Assembly: GCA_963576475.1 (NCBI GenBank) | Contig: OY754978.1 | Location: 7,266,629 to 7,330,628 of the forward strand | Direction: 5' to 3' | Source: Molanna angustata | Taxonomy: Eukaryota > Arthropoda > Insecta > Trichoptera > Molannidae | Length of the DNA stretch: 64,000 nucleotides | Shown: positions 46,827-57,351 of the stretch, in pieces | Layout of the letters: each line of letters begins with the position of its first letter | Position numbering within the stretch: the first letter of the stretch is position 1 | Made by a program: the position numbers and the translations under genes | Notes under the pieces: model-generated | Told to the model about the DNA's origin: nothing | Databases searched by the model: none | The model's input: only the letters and a program-made list of their open reading frames with translations

Positions 46827-47239
46827 GATCACTGCTTCAATAGACAGAGTCTGTCCCGAAGCAATTATCAGTAAAGTTTGTAAAGTTATTACATTTAGCA
46901 ATTTTATTTATTATTATTGTTGACACATTCATTTCATTTTGGAGTCTAACTGCTTCGAGTAGCCACCTTGTTCCTGACATTTTGAATGTTTTTAACACTT
47001 TAAGTGCCGATGGCAGTTAAGTAAATATAGGCAGTACAATATATAAAAAATCTTTATCCAAATTAACTATAAAGACTCAATTAAAAAAAATAACGAAAAC
47101 ATACATTAAATAATATCGTTATTTCCTGGTTTGCGTATTATTTATATGTATATAATTTAAATGGAAAGAAGGAATATAGAAATTCAATTATTTTATTGAG
47201 TAACGTAATCTATTGCGAAATGAATTTGTGGCTCCATCA

Positions 47240-47830
47240 TTAATAAACAACAACAAAACGCACCTTTATTTTCATAGTGACACTATACAAAATTGGAAAT
47301 ATTTAATTTTTATTTTTTATTACCAGCCGTGTATGTATTTAAGATGAGCGCTATCTATTGAATACAGAAATACCAGATCTCTAGTTCAAATATTTACCAC
47401 CAATTGGCATTATTGCGATTAGTATTTTTTTAAATAAAATAAAAAAATCCAAAACCTAATCCCAGATTGTAAAAAATATATTTTTTTGTTTAGTGTCACT
47501 ATGAAAATAAAGGTGAGATAAATTACTTTGTATACACCTCTTTATTTGACAACAGTAGGAAGAGAACATCGTTCTTGAAACATGCTCTAGGAAGAGAACA
47601 TCGTTCTTGAAACATGTTCTAGGAAGAGAACATCGTTCTTGAAACATGTTCTAGAAAGAGAACATCGTTCTTGAAACATGTTCTAGGAAGAGAACATCGT
47701 TCTTGAAACATGTTCTAGGAAGAGAACATCGTTCTTGAAACATGTTCTAGGAAGAGAACATCGTTCTTGAAACATGTTGACTGTTGTCAAATAAAGTGGT
47801 GTATATAAAGTAATTTTGTTGTTGTTATTT
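47240..47830. mobile_element. Composite inverted-repeat element
   Basis: Outer ends AACAACAACAAAA (47242) and TTTTGTTGTTGTT (ending about 47827) are inverted. Within are two side-by-side inverted-end modules. Module 1 is 47261-47515, ends CACCTTTATTTTCATAGTGA / TCACTATGAAAATAAAGGTG (perfect). Module 2 is 47521-47814, ends AATTACTTTGTATACACC / GGTGTATATAAAGTAATT and TTTATTTGACAACAGT / ACTGTTGTCAAATAAA, and encloses a 32-bp minisatellite. It could be one element or two adjacent MITEs. Confidence 0.7.
47557..47780. repeat. Minisatellite, 32-bp unit x 7
   Basis: AGGAAGAGAACATCGTTCTT then GAAACATGTTCT repeats seven times with only isolated changes (ATGCTCT in unit 1, AGAAAG in unit 4). Each unit contains self-complementary AAGAACGATG/CATCGTTCTT and AACATGTT. 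It lies inside module 2 of the surrounding element. There are no spacers, so it is not a CRISPR array. Confidence 0.95.
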
Positions 47831-48199
47831 TATTGAGTTTTATTTTTTCTTTATATTATGTAGATATATGGATAGGTTTTTGTTTTCTAAGTTTACTATT
47901 CCTTTTTTTCTTTTCTGTAATTTTATTTTCGATATTTTTTTTTTTTGTGTATATTTTTAAAGGGCAAAGTATGAGGTAAATTATAAAATTAATTAATTAT
48001 TTCACTCCATCCGTTTACTTCTGAATCTTTTATCTTTCTTTCTGGCTTTTCGAATAATTCTTATTGGGTTTGAAAATTGTGTTCATAAATTATAACATCA
48101 TAGTATCTTTAGGGTCGCCTAGCGGTTTTTTTTGTGACTTTTGCTACAAACTTTACACCGGGATTTGGAGTTCATAAGGCTCGTAGTCATTACTTATAT

Positions 48200-48480
48200 T
48201 TAATAATAAATACATATATAATCTTGATAATATTATTTGTGTCGCAAATCAATGAGTGCTTGTACCTACGACGAAACGGGGGCCCGCCCTACCACACACC
48301 ACTAGCCCCACCCGGTCGCCATTATCAGAATCGCAGATTCTGAGTAATCTCTGGGCTTTTCTTATGGCGAAACTCCATTTCAAATATTCGCAATTCATCG
48401 CGAACTTGCCTGGAGCTGACGGGCTGAACGTATTTCCAACAAATACATACCAAATATAATAATAATAATAATATTCCAAA
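48200..48480. other. Unassigned, ends in (AAT)n
   Basis: A GC-richer patch at 48265-48430 ends CCAAATATAATAATAATAAT. An (AAT)n terminus is common for LINE or SINE 3' ends, so a decayed retroelement is likely, but I could not recognise a protein motif on either strand. Confidence 0.3.
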
Positions 48481-48539
48481 TTCTCTTTCTACGCGGTGGA
48501 TATGTTCCAGGCAACAGCCAGTTGAAAAGACCTTATTAT

Positions 48540-49390
48540 AAATTATACATACCCAACCATCACCGCAATTCTTCTGACCATGTTTAAAATGATACATACC
48601 CAACCATCACCGTAATTCTTCTGACCATGTTTATAATTATACATATCCAACCATCACCGTAATTCTTCTGACCATGTCTAAAATTATACATACCCAACCA
48701 TCACCGCAATTCTTCTGACCATGTTTAAAATTATACATACCCAACCATCACCGTAATTCTTCTGACCATGTTTAAAATTATACATACCCAACCATCACCG
48801 TAATTCTTCTGACGTGTATAAAATTATACATACCCAACCATCACCGCAATTCTTCTGACCATGTTTAAAATTATACATATCCAACCATCACCGTAATTCT
48901 TCTGACCATGTGTAAAATTATACATACCCAACTATCACCGTAATTCTTCTGACCATGTTTAAAATTATACATACCCAACCATCACCGCAATTATTCTGAC
49001 CATGTTTAAAATTATACATACCCAACCATCACCGTAATTCTTCTGACCATGTTTAAAATTATACATACCCAACCATCACCGTAATTCTTCTGACGTGTAT
49101 AAAATTATACATACCCAACCATCACCGCAATTCTTCTGACCATGTTTAAAATTATACATACCCAACCATCACCGTAATTCTTCTGACCATGTTTAAAATT
49201 ATACATACCCAACCATCACCGTAATTCTTCTGACGTGTATAAAATTATACATACCCAACCATCACCGCAATTCTTCTGACCATGTTGAAAATTATACATA
49301 TCCAACCATCACCGTAATTCTTCTGACCATGTTTAAAATTATACATACCCAACTATCACCGTAATTCTTCTGAATATGTTTAAAATTATA
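48540..49390. repeat. Minisatellite with trimeric higher-order structure, 18 monomers
   Basis: The monomer is 46-47 bp: ATACATACCCAACCATCACC, G[C/T]AATTCTTCTGACCATG, TTTAAAATT. Monomers 1, 4, 7, 10, 13 and 16 carry CCGCAATT; all others carry CCGTAATT, so the array is six consecutive trimers (~141 bp). Two trimer types are seen. One has GACGTGTATA in the third monomer (trimers 2, 4, 5); the other has ATATCCAAC in the second and AACTATC in the third (trimers 3, 6). Non-coding. Confidence 0.93.
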
Positions 49391-49394
49391 CCTA

Positions 49395-49680
49395 CCATCT
49401 TTACAAAAAAACTAACTTCTCAATAGATGGAGTTACAAAAAGTTTTCTTCGTAATTTCATAGATGGCGATAGTAAAAATAGCTTATTCTCAAACGTTCTG
49501 TTTCTCATTCTTAAAATATATAGAACTTTCAAAATTGCATTGATAACGTAACTCAATGAGAAGGCTTAATTGCTGAACGTTGTGCAAGCTTATAAAGTGA
49601 TCGTGTAAACCAGCCGATCACAAGTCGTAAGTCTTGTAGGTGCCTTGAGTTCCTGGTTCTTCTATTATATTCCAAGTGTT
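49395..49680 (-). mobile_element. Family E4, partial copy
   Basis: TCTCAATAGATGGAGTTACA, TTTCATAGATGGCGATAG, TTCTCAAACGTTCTG, GAACTTTCAAAATTGCATTG, GCTGAACGTTGTGCAAGC, AACCAGCCGATCACAAGTCG and GGTGCCTTGAGTTCC follow the order at 43905-44370. It starts exactly where the higher-order array stops. Confidence 0.7.
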
Positions 49681-50199
49681 TATTTAAGTCAACACAATCA
49701 AAGCATTTCTTCGGAAACATATTAAAGAGCTGGCTCTTTATTTACATTTGATTGTTTATAATATTTTTATTTATATTATTATATATCTGTTTGTGTAAAT
49801 ATATATGTATATATATTTTTTTGTGCCGTGTTGTTTTGAAACCGCGTAAAAAAGGGCATAAAATCTGGTGAATATTCAAATTAATTTGTATACCCCCATT
49901 GTAAAGCTCATTATAAAACATTTTCCCAGTATTACTTCATAACATATTTTTTTGTTTGGTGGATTAATATAAAGGGGATTTTTTTTTGTGTTCGCCACTC
50001 GTGTATCTGCGGTTGGCTTATTTATGGCCGCAGCGTTCGTAGCTTTAGCAACAAAATTTCATGCCAAAATATCTATGTACTTTTTTAATATATACTTACA
50101 TTGGCAATAGCGAGACCTCAAACTAATCGATTAGAAACGAATTTAATTAACGCGGTTCAAATGAGGTCACCAAGACGAATGTGTTGTAAAACAATAATA

Positions 50200-50395
50200 A
50201 TAATAATAATTTATAAAGCGCCGTTTAGTGATACAAGATCACTCCAAGGGCGCTGTAGCTTATTTGTTGGCTCTACGAAACAAGGCAGTCTTAAGAAATT
50301 TACCGAAGGTGTCAATGCTCTGAGCTCCACGTATGTCAAGAGGCAATTTATTCCATTTTAAAGGCCCGTTCACACTAAAACCGTGATCACAGTAA
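50200..50395 (-). mobile_element. CR1-like LINE C-terminus and tail
   Basis: Minus strand frame: GPLKWNKLPLDIRGAQSIDT, FGKFLKTALFRRANK, stop. Then CTACAGCGCCCTTGGAGTGA, CTAAACGGCGCTTTATAAAT and (ATT)n. WNxLPLxIRxxxSxxxFxKxLKTxLF is the conserved C-terminal end of CR1/L2/Rex1-type LINEs. Only ~35 codons and the 3' UTR remain. A second tail copy is at 9205-9290. Confidence 0.8.
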
Positions 50396-50399
50396 GACA

Positions 50400-50738
50400 A
50401 TGTATGATAGAATAAGAAATGAGGATATTAGATGAGAATGTACGATTGAAAGAGGTTTCGTAAGTAAGATGAAAATAAATACCTTAAGGTGGTTTGGCCA
50501 CATGGTAAGAATGAATGATGACCGTCTGACAAAAAAAGTATATAACGCTGATGAAAGAAGAAGGAAAAGTAGAGGTCGGCCAAGGAAATGTTGGCACGAT
50601 CACATAAATTGAGTTTTGAAAAATGGAGATGTCAGAAGTAATAATTAATAGATGAGCGTGTACGAGACGATGCATGGACGTGAATGAAGCGAAAATTTAT
50701 GTCAAGAGAGAGGAGTCTGGCGTTCGGCTATCTCTGTG
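50400..50738 (+). mobile_element. Non-LTR retrotransposon C-terminus running into (ACGGT)n
   Basis: Plus frame: MKINTLRWFGHMVRMNDDRL, TKKVYNADERRRKSRGRPRK, CWHDHIN, stop, VLKNGDVRS, then a decayed stretch with MHGREAKIYVKREESGVRLS-like reading. It is the same family as 61340-61715 (MKVNTLRWFGYIGRMNEECL). The element end, CTGGCGTTCGGCTATCTCTG, passes directly into the pentanucleotide array at 50739, suggesting the array grew from the 3' terminus. Confidence 0.85.
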
Positions 50739-50882
50739 GTACGGTAAGATACGGTACGGTACGGTACGGTACGGTACGGTACGGTACGGTACGGTACGGT
50801 ACGGTACGGTACGGTACGGTGCGGTACGGTGCGGTACGATGCGTTACGGTGAGGTACGGTGCGATACGGTGCGGTACGGTGT
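50739..50882. repeat. Pentanucleotide microsatellite (ACGGT)n
   Basis: About 28 units of ACGGT. The 3' third alternates ACGGT with GCGGT or GCGAT, giving a local 10-bp period. Two long frames (Arg-Tyr-Gly-Thr-Val repeats) cross it and are artefacts. Confidence 0.95.
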
Positions 50883-51219
50883 ATTAGGATTTTTTTTTTT
50901 AAATTTTCATCTTTGCTTTGCTTTCTTTTTTTAAATATTAAAAAACAGATACTACTTATATGATGCCACTAACCGCAGATATGTAATATGCCTACATAAT
51001 TAAATATTAATTTCGTTGAAAAAATGGGACTCTTCTAACCAATGTTTGCGGCCACATTCAACTATAATTTAATTGTTATATTTAAAATAAAAAAGCCTTA
51101 TTTAAAAAAATAACCTAATTATTAAATTCTACAAAATAAACGTCGTCAGTGTTGAAAAAATTAAATGTGAAGAATTTTATTATTCCAATGAAAAAATAAT
51201 TAATAAAAAATAAAAAAAT

Positions 51220-51440
51220 GTCGGCCTTCGTGGCTCAGTTGGTTAGATATCTGACTGCTGAGCCAAAGGCCCCGGGTTCGATTCCCGGTGGAGACACAGT
51301 TTTTAATTGTGTTTTCAGTCTGGATCTGTGAGACGATTAATATCGTAAGTCTCCAGAATGTGGCAACTTGTTATTGGGTGCGTGTTAAATTAATATTTGA
51401 CATAGTACCTGTTAGTTGGCCGAGAAGCAATATTAAATAA
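51220..51440 (+). mobile_element. SINE, family S2, best-preserved copy
   Basis: GTCGGCCTTCGTGGCTCAGT with TGGTTAGATATCTGACTGCT (A-box side), CCCCGGGTTCGATTCCCGG (B-box), TGGAGACACAG, then the body CAGTCTGGATCTGTGAGACG, CTCCAGAATGTGGCAACTTG, TTATTGGGTGCGTGTTAAAT and an (AATA)n-like end. The two RNA polymerase III promoter boxes are intact. Confidence 0.88.
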
Positions 51441-51557
51441 TAATAAAATGTAATTTGAAGTTATGCAATATAATATGATGAAATATTAAAATATAATGTA
51501 ATATGATAAAATATTGTAAATTATAATATAATATAGACCCTCAACACTGGTAGGTAC

Positions 51558-51845
51558 CAGGGGCGGCCCTAGAACCTTCGGACTAGGCAAACCCTGAATG
51601 AAAATTGGGAAATGTCGAAAATTTAATGTTTTCTTAGCATCGTTGTTTCTTTGAGTAGCCATGAAAATATTTTAAAATCACATGACAAAATAATATTTGC
51701 ATTTGTGGCCCTGTCAAGCATCGTAAAACAACAAATCTAATTTTTAAATCTTGTAGTATGGTTTCAATAAAACACAAAAAAATATTAGGTCTTGAATTTC
51801 TTAACATAATATTCATAGGCAAGCCAAGATTTTCGGCTTCTATAA
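51558..51845 (+). mobile_element. Repeat family H, copy 2, hAT-like left end
   Basis: Begins CAGGGGCGGCCCTAG, typical of a hAT terminus, then matches 28915-29212 throughout (ACCTTCGGACTAGG, GGGAAATGTCGAAAATTTAA, GTGGCCCTGTCAAGC, CAAGCCAAGATTTTCGGCTT). The right terminus is not found in either copy, so both may be truncated at a similar place. Confidence 0.6.
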
Positions 51846-52499
51846 TATAAGTGATTCTGACAGATCTTTCTGTATTTCATGAGCTATTTTCTAAGTAATC
51901 ATTTTTATTGTTTCAGGTATGTGGGGACTTATTTATTGACGGGGTCCAATAACAACTGATCATGATGCACGGTGCAGTGAGTATAATCCCCAAATTCTTG
52001 AATACCCATCGAATACGGAGTGTATAATTTGAAGCTCTAATGGTTCTGGCATAAATTATATCATTATATTGTATATGTTGGTCTGCATTAATGTGAACAA
52101 TGGATTATGCTTCCTCATGTTCTCGCTGTGCTTGTGTGAACCTATCCATGTTAGTGCACACATAGTACCTACATAGTTACCTGAACATTCTCTTAGTACA
52201 TTATTATTATCTCTGACCTATTTATATGTATATTGTGGAACCAGAGCGGACGACGTTAAAGCTATTATTGCTTTGGCCAAATTATCTTAAATCGTTACTT
52301 TAGACATCTTAAATTTGTTAAGGAAAATAAGGATTTGTCGGACGTCTGACCAAGATAATATCTAAAGATTGAAACATCACAACAAGACAGCAAATAAAGA
52401 AGAAATCAAATCAAGACTCAAATTTTCTTGACCTTTCTTTAAAGTGTAAGGATATAGAGATAATGATATACATAAAGAGTCGAAGAGGAAAAAAATACT

Positions 52500-52830
52500 T
52501 CGATGTGTGATGTTGACGTAGAATGTAGCAAATACCATGGACTGTTATAAGAAGCAATGTGTCCATATGAAATGAAATACAGAGAATCGTCTGTTCTCAA
52601 TCTGGTTATAATTTAGACACATTGCCAGAAGGGTTTCTGAAAACCTCGAAAAATTCATTGTCGGATGTGTGAAAGGTATTAAATCCAAAGCGACTCATCC
52701 ACCCGATGGAATGGTTCTTGTCCATCCTAGTTTATTTCTCTATAGGACCTTCAATTACCCAAACTCTTTGATTTTTCTAAGACATTCATCAAGTTAGCTT
52801 CAGTCATAAGGATTAGAAAATAAGATGAAA
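52500..52830 (+). mobile_element. Non-LTR retrotransposon C-terminus (decayed)
   Basis: Plus strand near 52605-52720: FRHIARRVSENLEKFIVGCV, KGIKSKATHPPDGM. FGHIARRxxxxLEKxIVxGxVxGxRxRGRxPxRW is the expected family pattern, with RGR and RW lost here. Sequence to 52830 (PNSLIFLRHSS, ASVIRIRK) is consistent with a decayed tail. Upstream to 52500 appears related but unreadable. Confidence 0.65.
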
Positions 52831-54330
52831 ACTAGGATTTAAATCGGATAACGTATGTTTCTAAAAAATGTTTAATTATTTGATGCTTGATCATACAATG
52901 TATCTACTAAAATCAGCTTTACATTAAGTTCTTTGTTTTCGATATTTATTGTCATATTTAAATAATGCTTTTTCAGTTTACAGTTATTAATCTTATTAAA
53001 TATGTACCAATTAGTAAACGAAATGAACTATGTTTTGTTAATTTAGACAGCTTCTATAAATTATTATGTCGAATCAACACCAAAAACTAATCTGTACCTA
53101 ATTTATTTAAGCGCAACACATAAATTTGCTGAATAATATAAAATCAGTCGTACAAATTGTCTACTTTGTATGACGCATACAAATTTCGCATTCTGTCTAT
53201 CGATTTCAGCCGAAATCATACAGCACAGATTTGCTATCATTTGCCAGTTGCTTTGGCAAATCTCTAACCAATAGCATTATCAAATGAACGATTCATTGTA
53301 GCATTATATTACATAGAAATTCATAGTTAACACTACTGGAGTCAATTTTCGTGTTGAAATTGTTTTATTGATTAAACTATATATTTTATTTATCTTTTTG
53401 AACATTATATAAACAAATATAGTGCACATTAGCGGGTTTATTGCAATGAGCGATTTCTTCCGACCAATCAGATTAAAAAGTATGACAAAATTATTCATGT
53501 AAGTACAGTAAAAAAAGAATGAAAGCGGAAATAAATACAAAAAAAATATACATTACATTAAGATAAATATTGAAAACAAAAAAAATGTTATAACAAAAAT
53601 GGATTGGGAAAGAATGAAGTGAATTGTAATAAACCAGATAAATTCTATCTGGGAATGAATTTCATGTAGGGTTTTATCATAGCAGTATTACTTGTATATC
53701 TTAAAAACTTATTGTTTCAAACCTACATATATTTTAATAAAGGTACATTATTGTATAAAATAATGTACCTTTATTAAAATTTCAATACAACCCGTATGAT
53801 ATTTTATGTATTTGAAAAATATATCTGAATCTTAAATAATTGGCCTATCAACATAAAGAATCCCGTGAAAAGTGCACGTATTAAGTTTCTACGAAAGACT
53901 TATCTCCGATATTGTGAGAGGTCTTTCGGTTGTATTAGAATCAGTAATGTGGTATTTCAGTATTTTTATTTGATCTTATGGTGTACACAATGACGCTACA
54001 CGTGTTTTAAGAATATACATGAAAATATCCGATTGCGTAGTTTCTTCAGCATTTACTGTGGCGTGTTAGCGTGGCTTGTTTTATTTCATATATCACGCGA
54101 AAAATGACAGGCATTTATTTCTTAAAGTAATTTTTTACTCCTCACTATCCCTAAGGGATATAGTGGGTAGTTATGATTTCACAATTTTTCAGGCAATTTT
54201 TTTATTGCAGAGTATCAACTAGTATCATGCTGAGATTGTATTTTGAAAGTTTCATCACAATGTATCTATGTGTGTGTGCTGTGTGTTATGTAGGGCGTGT
54301 TCATTTTACTTTATTGATTAACTAGCTTTT
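52830..54330. other. AT-rich stretch with one perfect hairpin
   Basis: No gene was recognised. At 53731-53780 there is a perfect hairpin: ATTTTAATAAAGGTACATTA and its exact reverse complement, with an effective loop of about 6 nt (22-bp arms counting inner pairs). CTATCCCTAAGGGATATAG near 54147 is a short palindrome. Confidence 0.55.
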
Positions 54331-54339
54331 ATGTCCCGC

Positions 54340-55100
54340 CGTTGGCCAAGAATGTAAAATTGTGAAAGAAAAAGCAATCGTTTTTATAATATTGTCACCC
54401 AATTATTTTGCAATATCAGACTATGAAAAGTGGTTTGAAATTTGATTGAGTTTAAGTATTGTAAAATGTTCAAGTGATAGCCACAACCCATTCTTTTTTA
54501 TATATTGCTATAAAGTGTGAATGAAGTATAATATTTATACAATTTCTGCTCGCATGGACTATGCGTAATGGTTTTAAATATGACTGTTTATCAACGTTGT
54601 AAAGAGATTGGTTTGGCCACAACCCCCATTTTTAAATATTATCATCGAAAACAAATTGTAATGTGTACCTATTGAAAATTTAGTAATTTTGGATGTTGGG
54701 ATGTGGTTAAAATTTGATTAAACAAACGTAGGTACTGAAAAGATCTAGTATTGGTCACATCCCATTCGTTTTTATATTTTTTCATCAAGTGTGCATTATA
54801 TTTTTGCTCAATTTGACTGAAAGTCTTCATTAACGAAGAAGAAGAAGACTTGAACTATAGTAAATAGTTTTTAATTTGAATATAAATGTTGTGAAGAGTT
54901 TAGTAATGGCCACAACCCCCATTCTTTAAATATTAGGTGTTGAAAATTATTCAAAATAGGATGATATAAATGGTTTAAATTTAATTAAACAAAAGTATTG
55001 AAAAGATTCTAGTGCAGGTTATATTGTCACATCCCATATCCCATTCATTTCATATGTATTTTCATCAAGTGTGCATATCGTTAATAATATTTCTGCACAA
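54340..55100. repeat. Degenerate dimeric tandem repeat
   Basis: Two related blocks alternate. Block A is GGCCACAACCCCCATT (54613, 54907; variant at 54480). Block B is GGTCACATCCCATTCGTTTT with TTTTTCATCAAGTGTGCAT (54755; variant near 55028). The A-B period is about 280 bp. Isolated relatives are GTTGGCCATAACCCATTCGT at 22797 and GTTGGCCACAACCCACTCGT at 57737. Confidence 0.65.
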
Positions 55101-55124
55101 TAGACTATTAGACTTAAAACTAAC

Positions 55125-55590
55125 CCAAAAGACTAAATAAAAAAGAGAAAAATAAGTATAAGACTATAAGAAATAGTTTGTATAAAAAACTATTCCAATG
55201 GTCTACATAAAATAAGTAAAAATACATATACCTAACAGAAGAATTAGACTATTGGAAATAGATTGTATAAAAGCTCACCCAAAGGTCTACAAAAAAGAAG
55301 AAGAAGAATATTTAGACTATTGGAAATAGTTTGTATAAATACTGACCAAAAGGTCTACATAAAAGAAAATGAATAAGACTATTGGAAATAGTTTGTATTA
55401 AAACTCTCCCAAAAGTCTACGTACTTAAATGAAGAAGAATAATAATTAGACTAAAGGAAATAATTTTTATAAAAAAATGACCCAAATGTATACATAAAAG
55501 AAGAAGAAGATGAATTAGACAATAGGAAATAGTTTGTATAAAAACTGCCCTAAAGGTCTACATAAAATTAAGAAGAAAAAGAATTAGACT
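55125..55590. repeat. Tandem array, ~65-75-bp unit, ~6 copies
   Basis: Each unit has AGACTATTGGAAATAGTTTG, TATAAAAACT, CCAAAAGGTCTACATAAAAG and AAGAAGAAG. The GGTCTAC-TAAA-(GAA)n ending equals the 3' terminus of the LINE fragment at 11297, so the unit seems to include a LINE tail. Confidence 0.8.
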
Positions 55591-55768
55591 CCAGGACCCG
55601 CCGCTTCAGGCCCTTCAGTACCTCCCGTCCCTTTAATCCCTCATTACGTCCCTTCCCATCAGGCCCTTCAGTACCTTCCGTCCCTTCAGGCAGTTTTATA
55701 CCTCCCGTCCCTTCAGGCCCTTTAGTGCCTCCCTTCCCTTCATTACATCCCGTCCCATCAGTCGGTTA
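55590..55768. repeat. C-rich tandem array
   Basis: TTCAGGCCCTTCAGTACCTC and CCGTCCCTTCA repeat with variation about six times, ending at CCCATCAGTCGGTTAAG. It is sharply C-rich against the flanks and sits exactly between two GAA-containing arrays. Confidence 0.85.
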
Positions 55769-56400
55769 AGAAAAGTTTAAATCCAGAAACCATCCTGGAA
55801 GAACCGCGAAGAGATGAAAGAACCTTCTTTTCCCAGGATGCTCTACTTAATAGGTAAAATGACTAAATACACGAAGAAGAAGAAAAAAGTTTAAACCCAG
55901 ATACCTGCGAAGAGATGGAAGGACAGTTGGACCTTCTTCTCCCAGGATTCTCCAATTTCATAGGTAAAATGACCAAAAATACACGATGAAGAAGAAGAAG
56001 AAGAAATAAGTTTAAATCCAGATACCTGCGAAGAGATGGAAGGAAAATTGGACATTCTTCTCCCAGGTTAGTCCACCTTCAAAGGTAAAATGACCAAATA
56101 GACGATGAAGAAGAAGAAGAAAAAAGTTTAAATCCAGAAACCTGCGAAGAGATGGAAGGAAAATTGGACCTTCATCTCCCAGGATAGTTCATCTTCATAG
56201 GTAAGATGACCAAGTACACGTTGAAGAAAAAGAAGAAAAAAGTTTATATGCAGAACCCGTCCTGGAAGACCTGTGAAGAGATGGAGGGACAGTCGGACCT
56301 TCTTTTCCCAGGATACTCTCCCTTCATAGGTAAAACGACCAAATACACGAAGAAGAAGAAGAATAAGAAAAAAGTTTAAATCCAAAAACCATCCTGGGCA
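55769..56400 (+). repeat. Tandem array of LINE 3' ends, ~115-135-bp unit, ~5.3 copies
   Basis: Each unit reads AAAGTTTAAATCCAGAAACC, GCGAAGAGATGGAAGGA, TTGGACCTTCTTCTCCCAGG, CATAGGTAAAATGACC, AAATACACGA and (GAA)n. Units 1 and 5 retain CATCCTGGAAGAACC or CGTCCTGGAAGACC. In translation it gives GRPxKRWKDxWTFFSQ. That is the C-terminus plus 3' UTR of the LINE type at 11297-11600 (GRLPKRWKDSWTSPSQ, same (GAA)n end). The array therefore looks like an amplified LINE tail, followed by TTCACCAAAGTTTCATTATA. Confidence 0.85.
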
Positions 56401-56449
56401 TACGCTCGACAATTCACCAAAGTTTCATTATAATCGGACAAACGGTTGA

Positions 56450-57290
56450 TAAATAAATAAATAAAATAATTTTCCTATAGGAAATCAGTATAGGTATATT
56501 ATTGTTGATTTGTAAGTAAATAGTATTAGGTAGGTACCTACCTACAACAACCTTCTAAATAAATTCGATTCCTAACAAATTTTATTTGAATATCACATTC
56601 TTTCTGTAGCCATGGAAACGATTCGAACACGTAAGTAATATCGAATGGTTCGGATACATTTTTTGAATATGTAGGTACCTACATTGGTTTGTTCGATGCC
56701 ATAAAAATGAAAATTGTCCGAAATATCAAATATTATATACAAATTATGCAATTTTATTATGCCTATATCTTTACTAATAATAAACACATTTTTACAATAT
56801 ATGTCTTAAAACTTGCTGTAATGTCTTGTGTTTCATTTTATTATTTCATAATTACATTTATTTCAAAGGTTAATTATTTTCAATAACATATTCATTCGGT
56901 AGGAAAATGAAATATTGTATGAAAAGATATTAAAATGGCGGCGTTTACATATGTACAAAACGCTTACTTTAAAAATAAGTTAAACATTATAATTATACAA
57001 AATATTCACCATGTTTTTCACTTAAACGCTAAGTTATACTTGAAAATATATTTTCTTCGTGTAAATACGTACTTCTAACTTTTAAACTAACAGATATTTG
57101 CGTGCAAAATGTACACTTTTTTGACAGATACGACTTGGAAAATTTTGTATGAAAAAAATAATTATTGAAATATTTTTAAAATTCAGCATTTTTATCGCAT
57201 TATTTTTAGCGTGACACTTTATCAGGTATACAGGTACACGTTCGCACATAAATTAGATTTTTAGATGCTCTTGGTTTTTCAGAAGGCGTG
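56450..57290. other. No gene recognised
   Basis: AT-rich with GTAGGTAGGTACCTACCTAC near 56528 (short self-complementary repeat). No element was identified. Confidence 0.45.
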
Positions 57291-57297
57291 AGACAAA

Positions 57298-57313
57298 CAC
57301 ACACACACACACA

Positions 57314-57348
<35 letters not shown>
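57298..57348. repeat. (CA)n microsatellite
   Basis: About 25 CA units with one CATACA interruption. Confidence 0.95.

Positions 57349-57351
<3 letters not shown>

Noticed and set aside
47557..49390. Possible CRISPR-like arrays
   Set aside because: Repeats are contiguous with no unique spacers and the context is eukaryotic repeat DNA; they are minisatellites.
50674..50934. Arg-Tyr-Gly-Thr-Val repeat protein
   Set aside because: It is the ACGGT microsatellite read in frame; two frames are open equally.
51220..51300. Possible functional tRNA gene
   Set aside because: A and B boxes are intact, but the acceptor stem is not formed and the unit continues into a SINE body shared with other copies.
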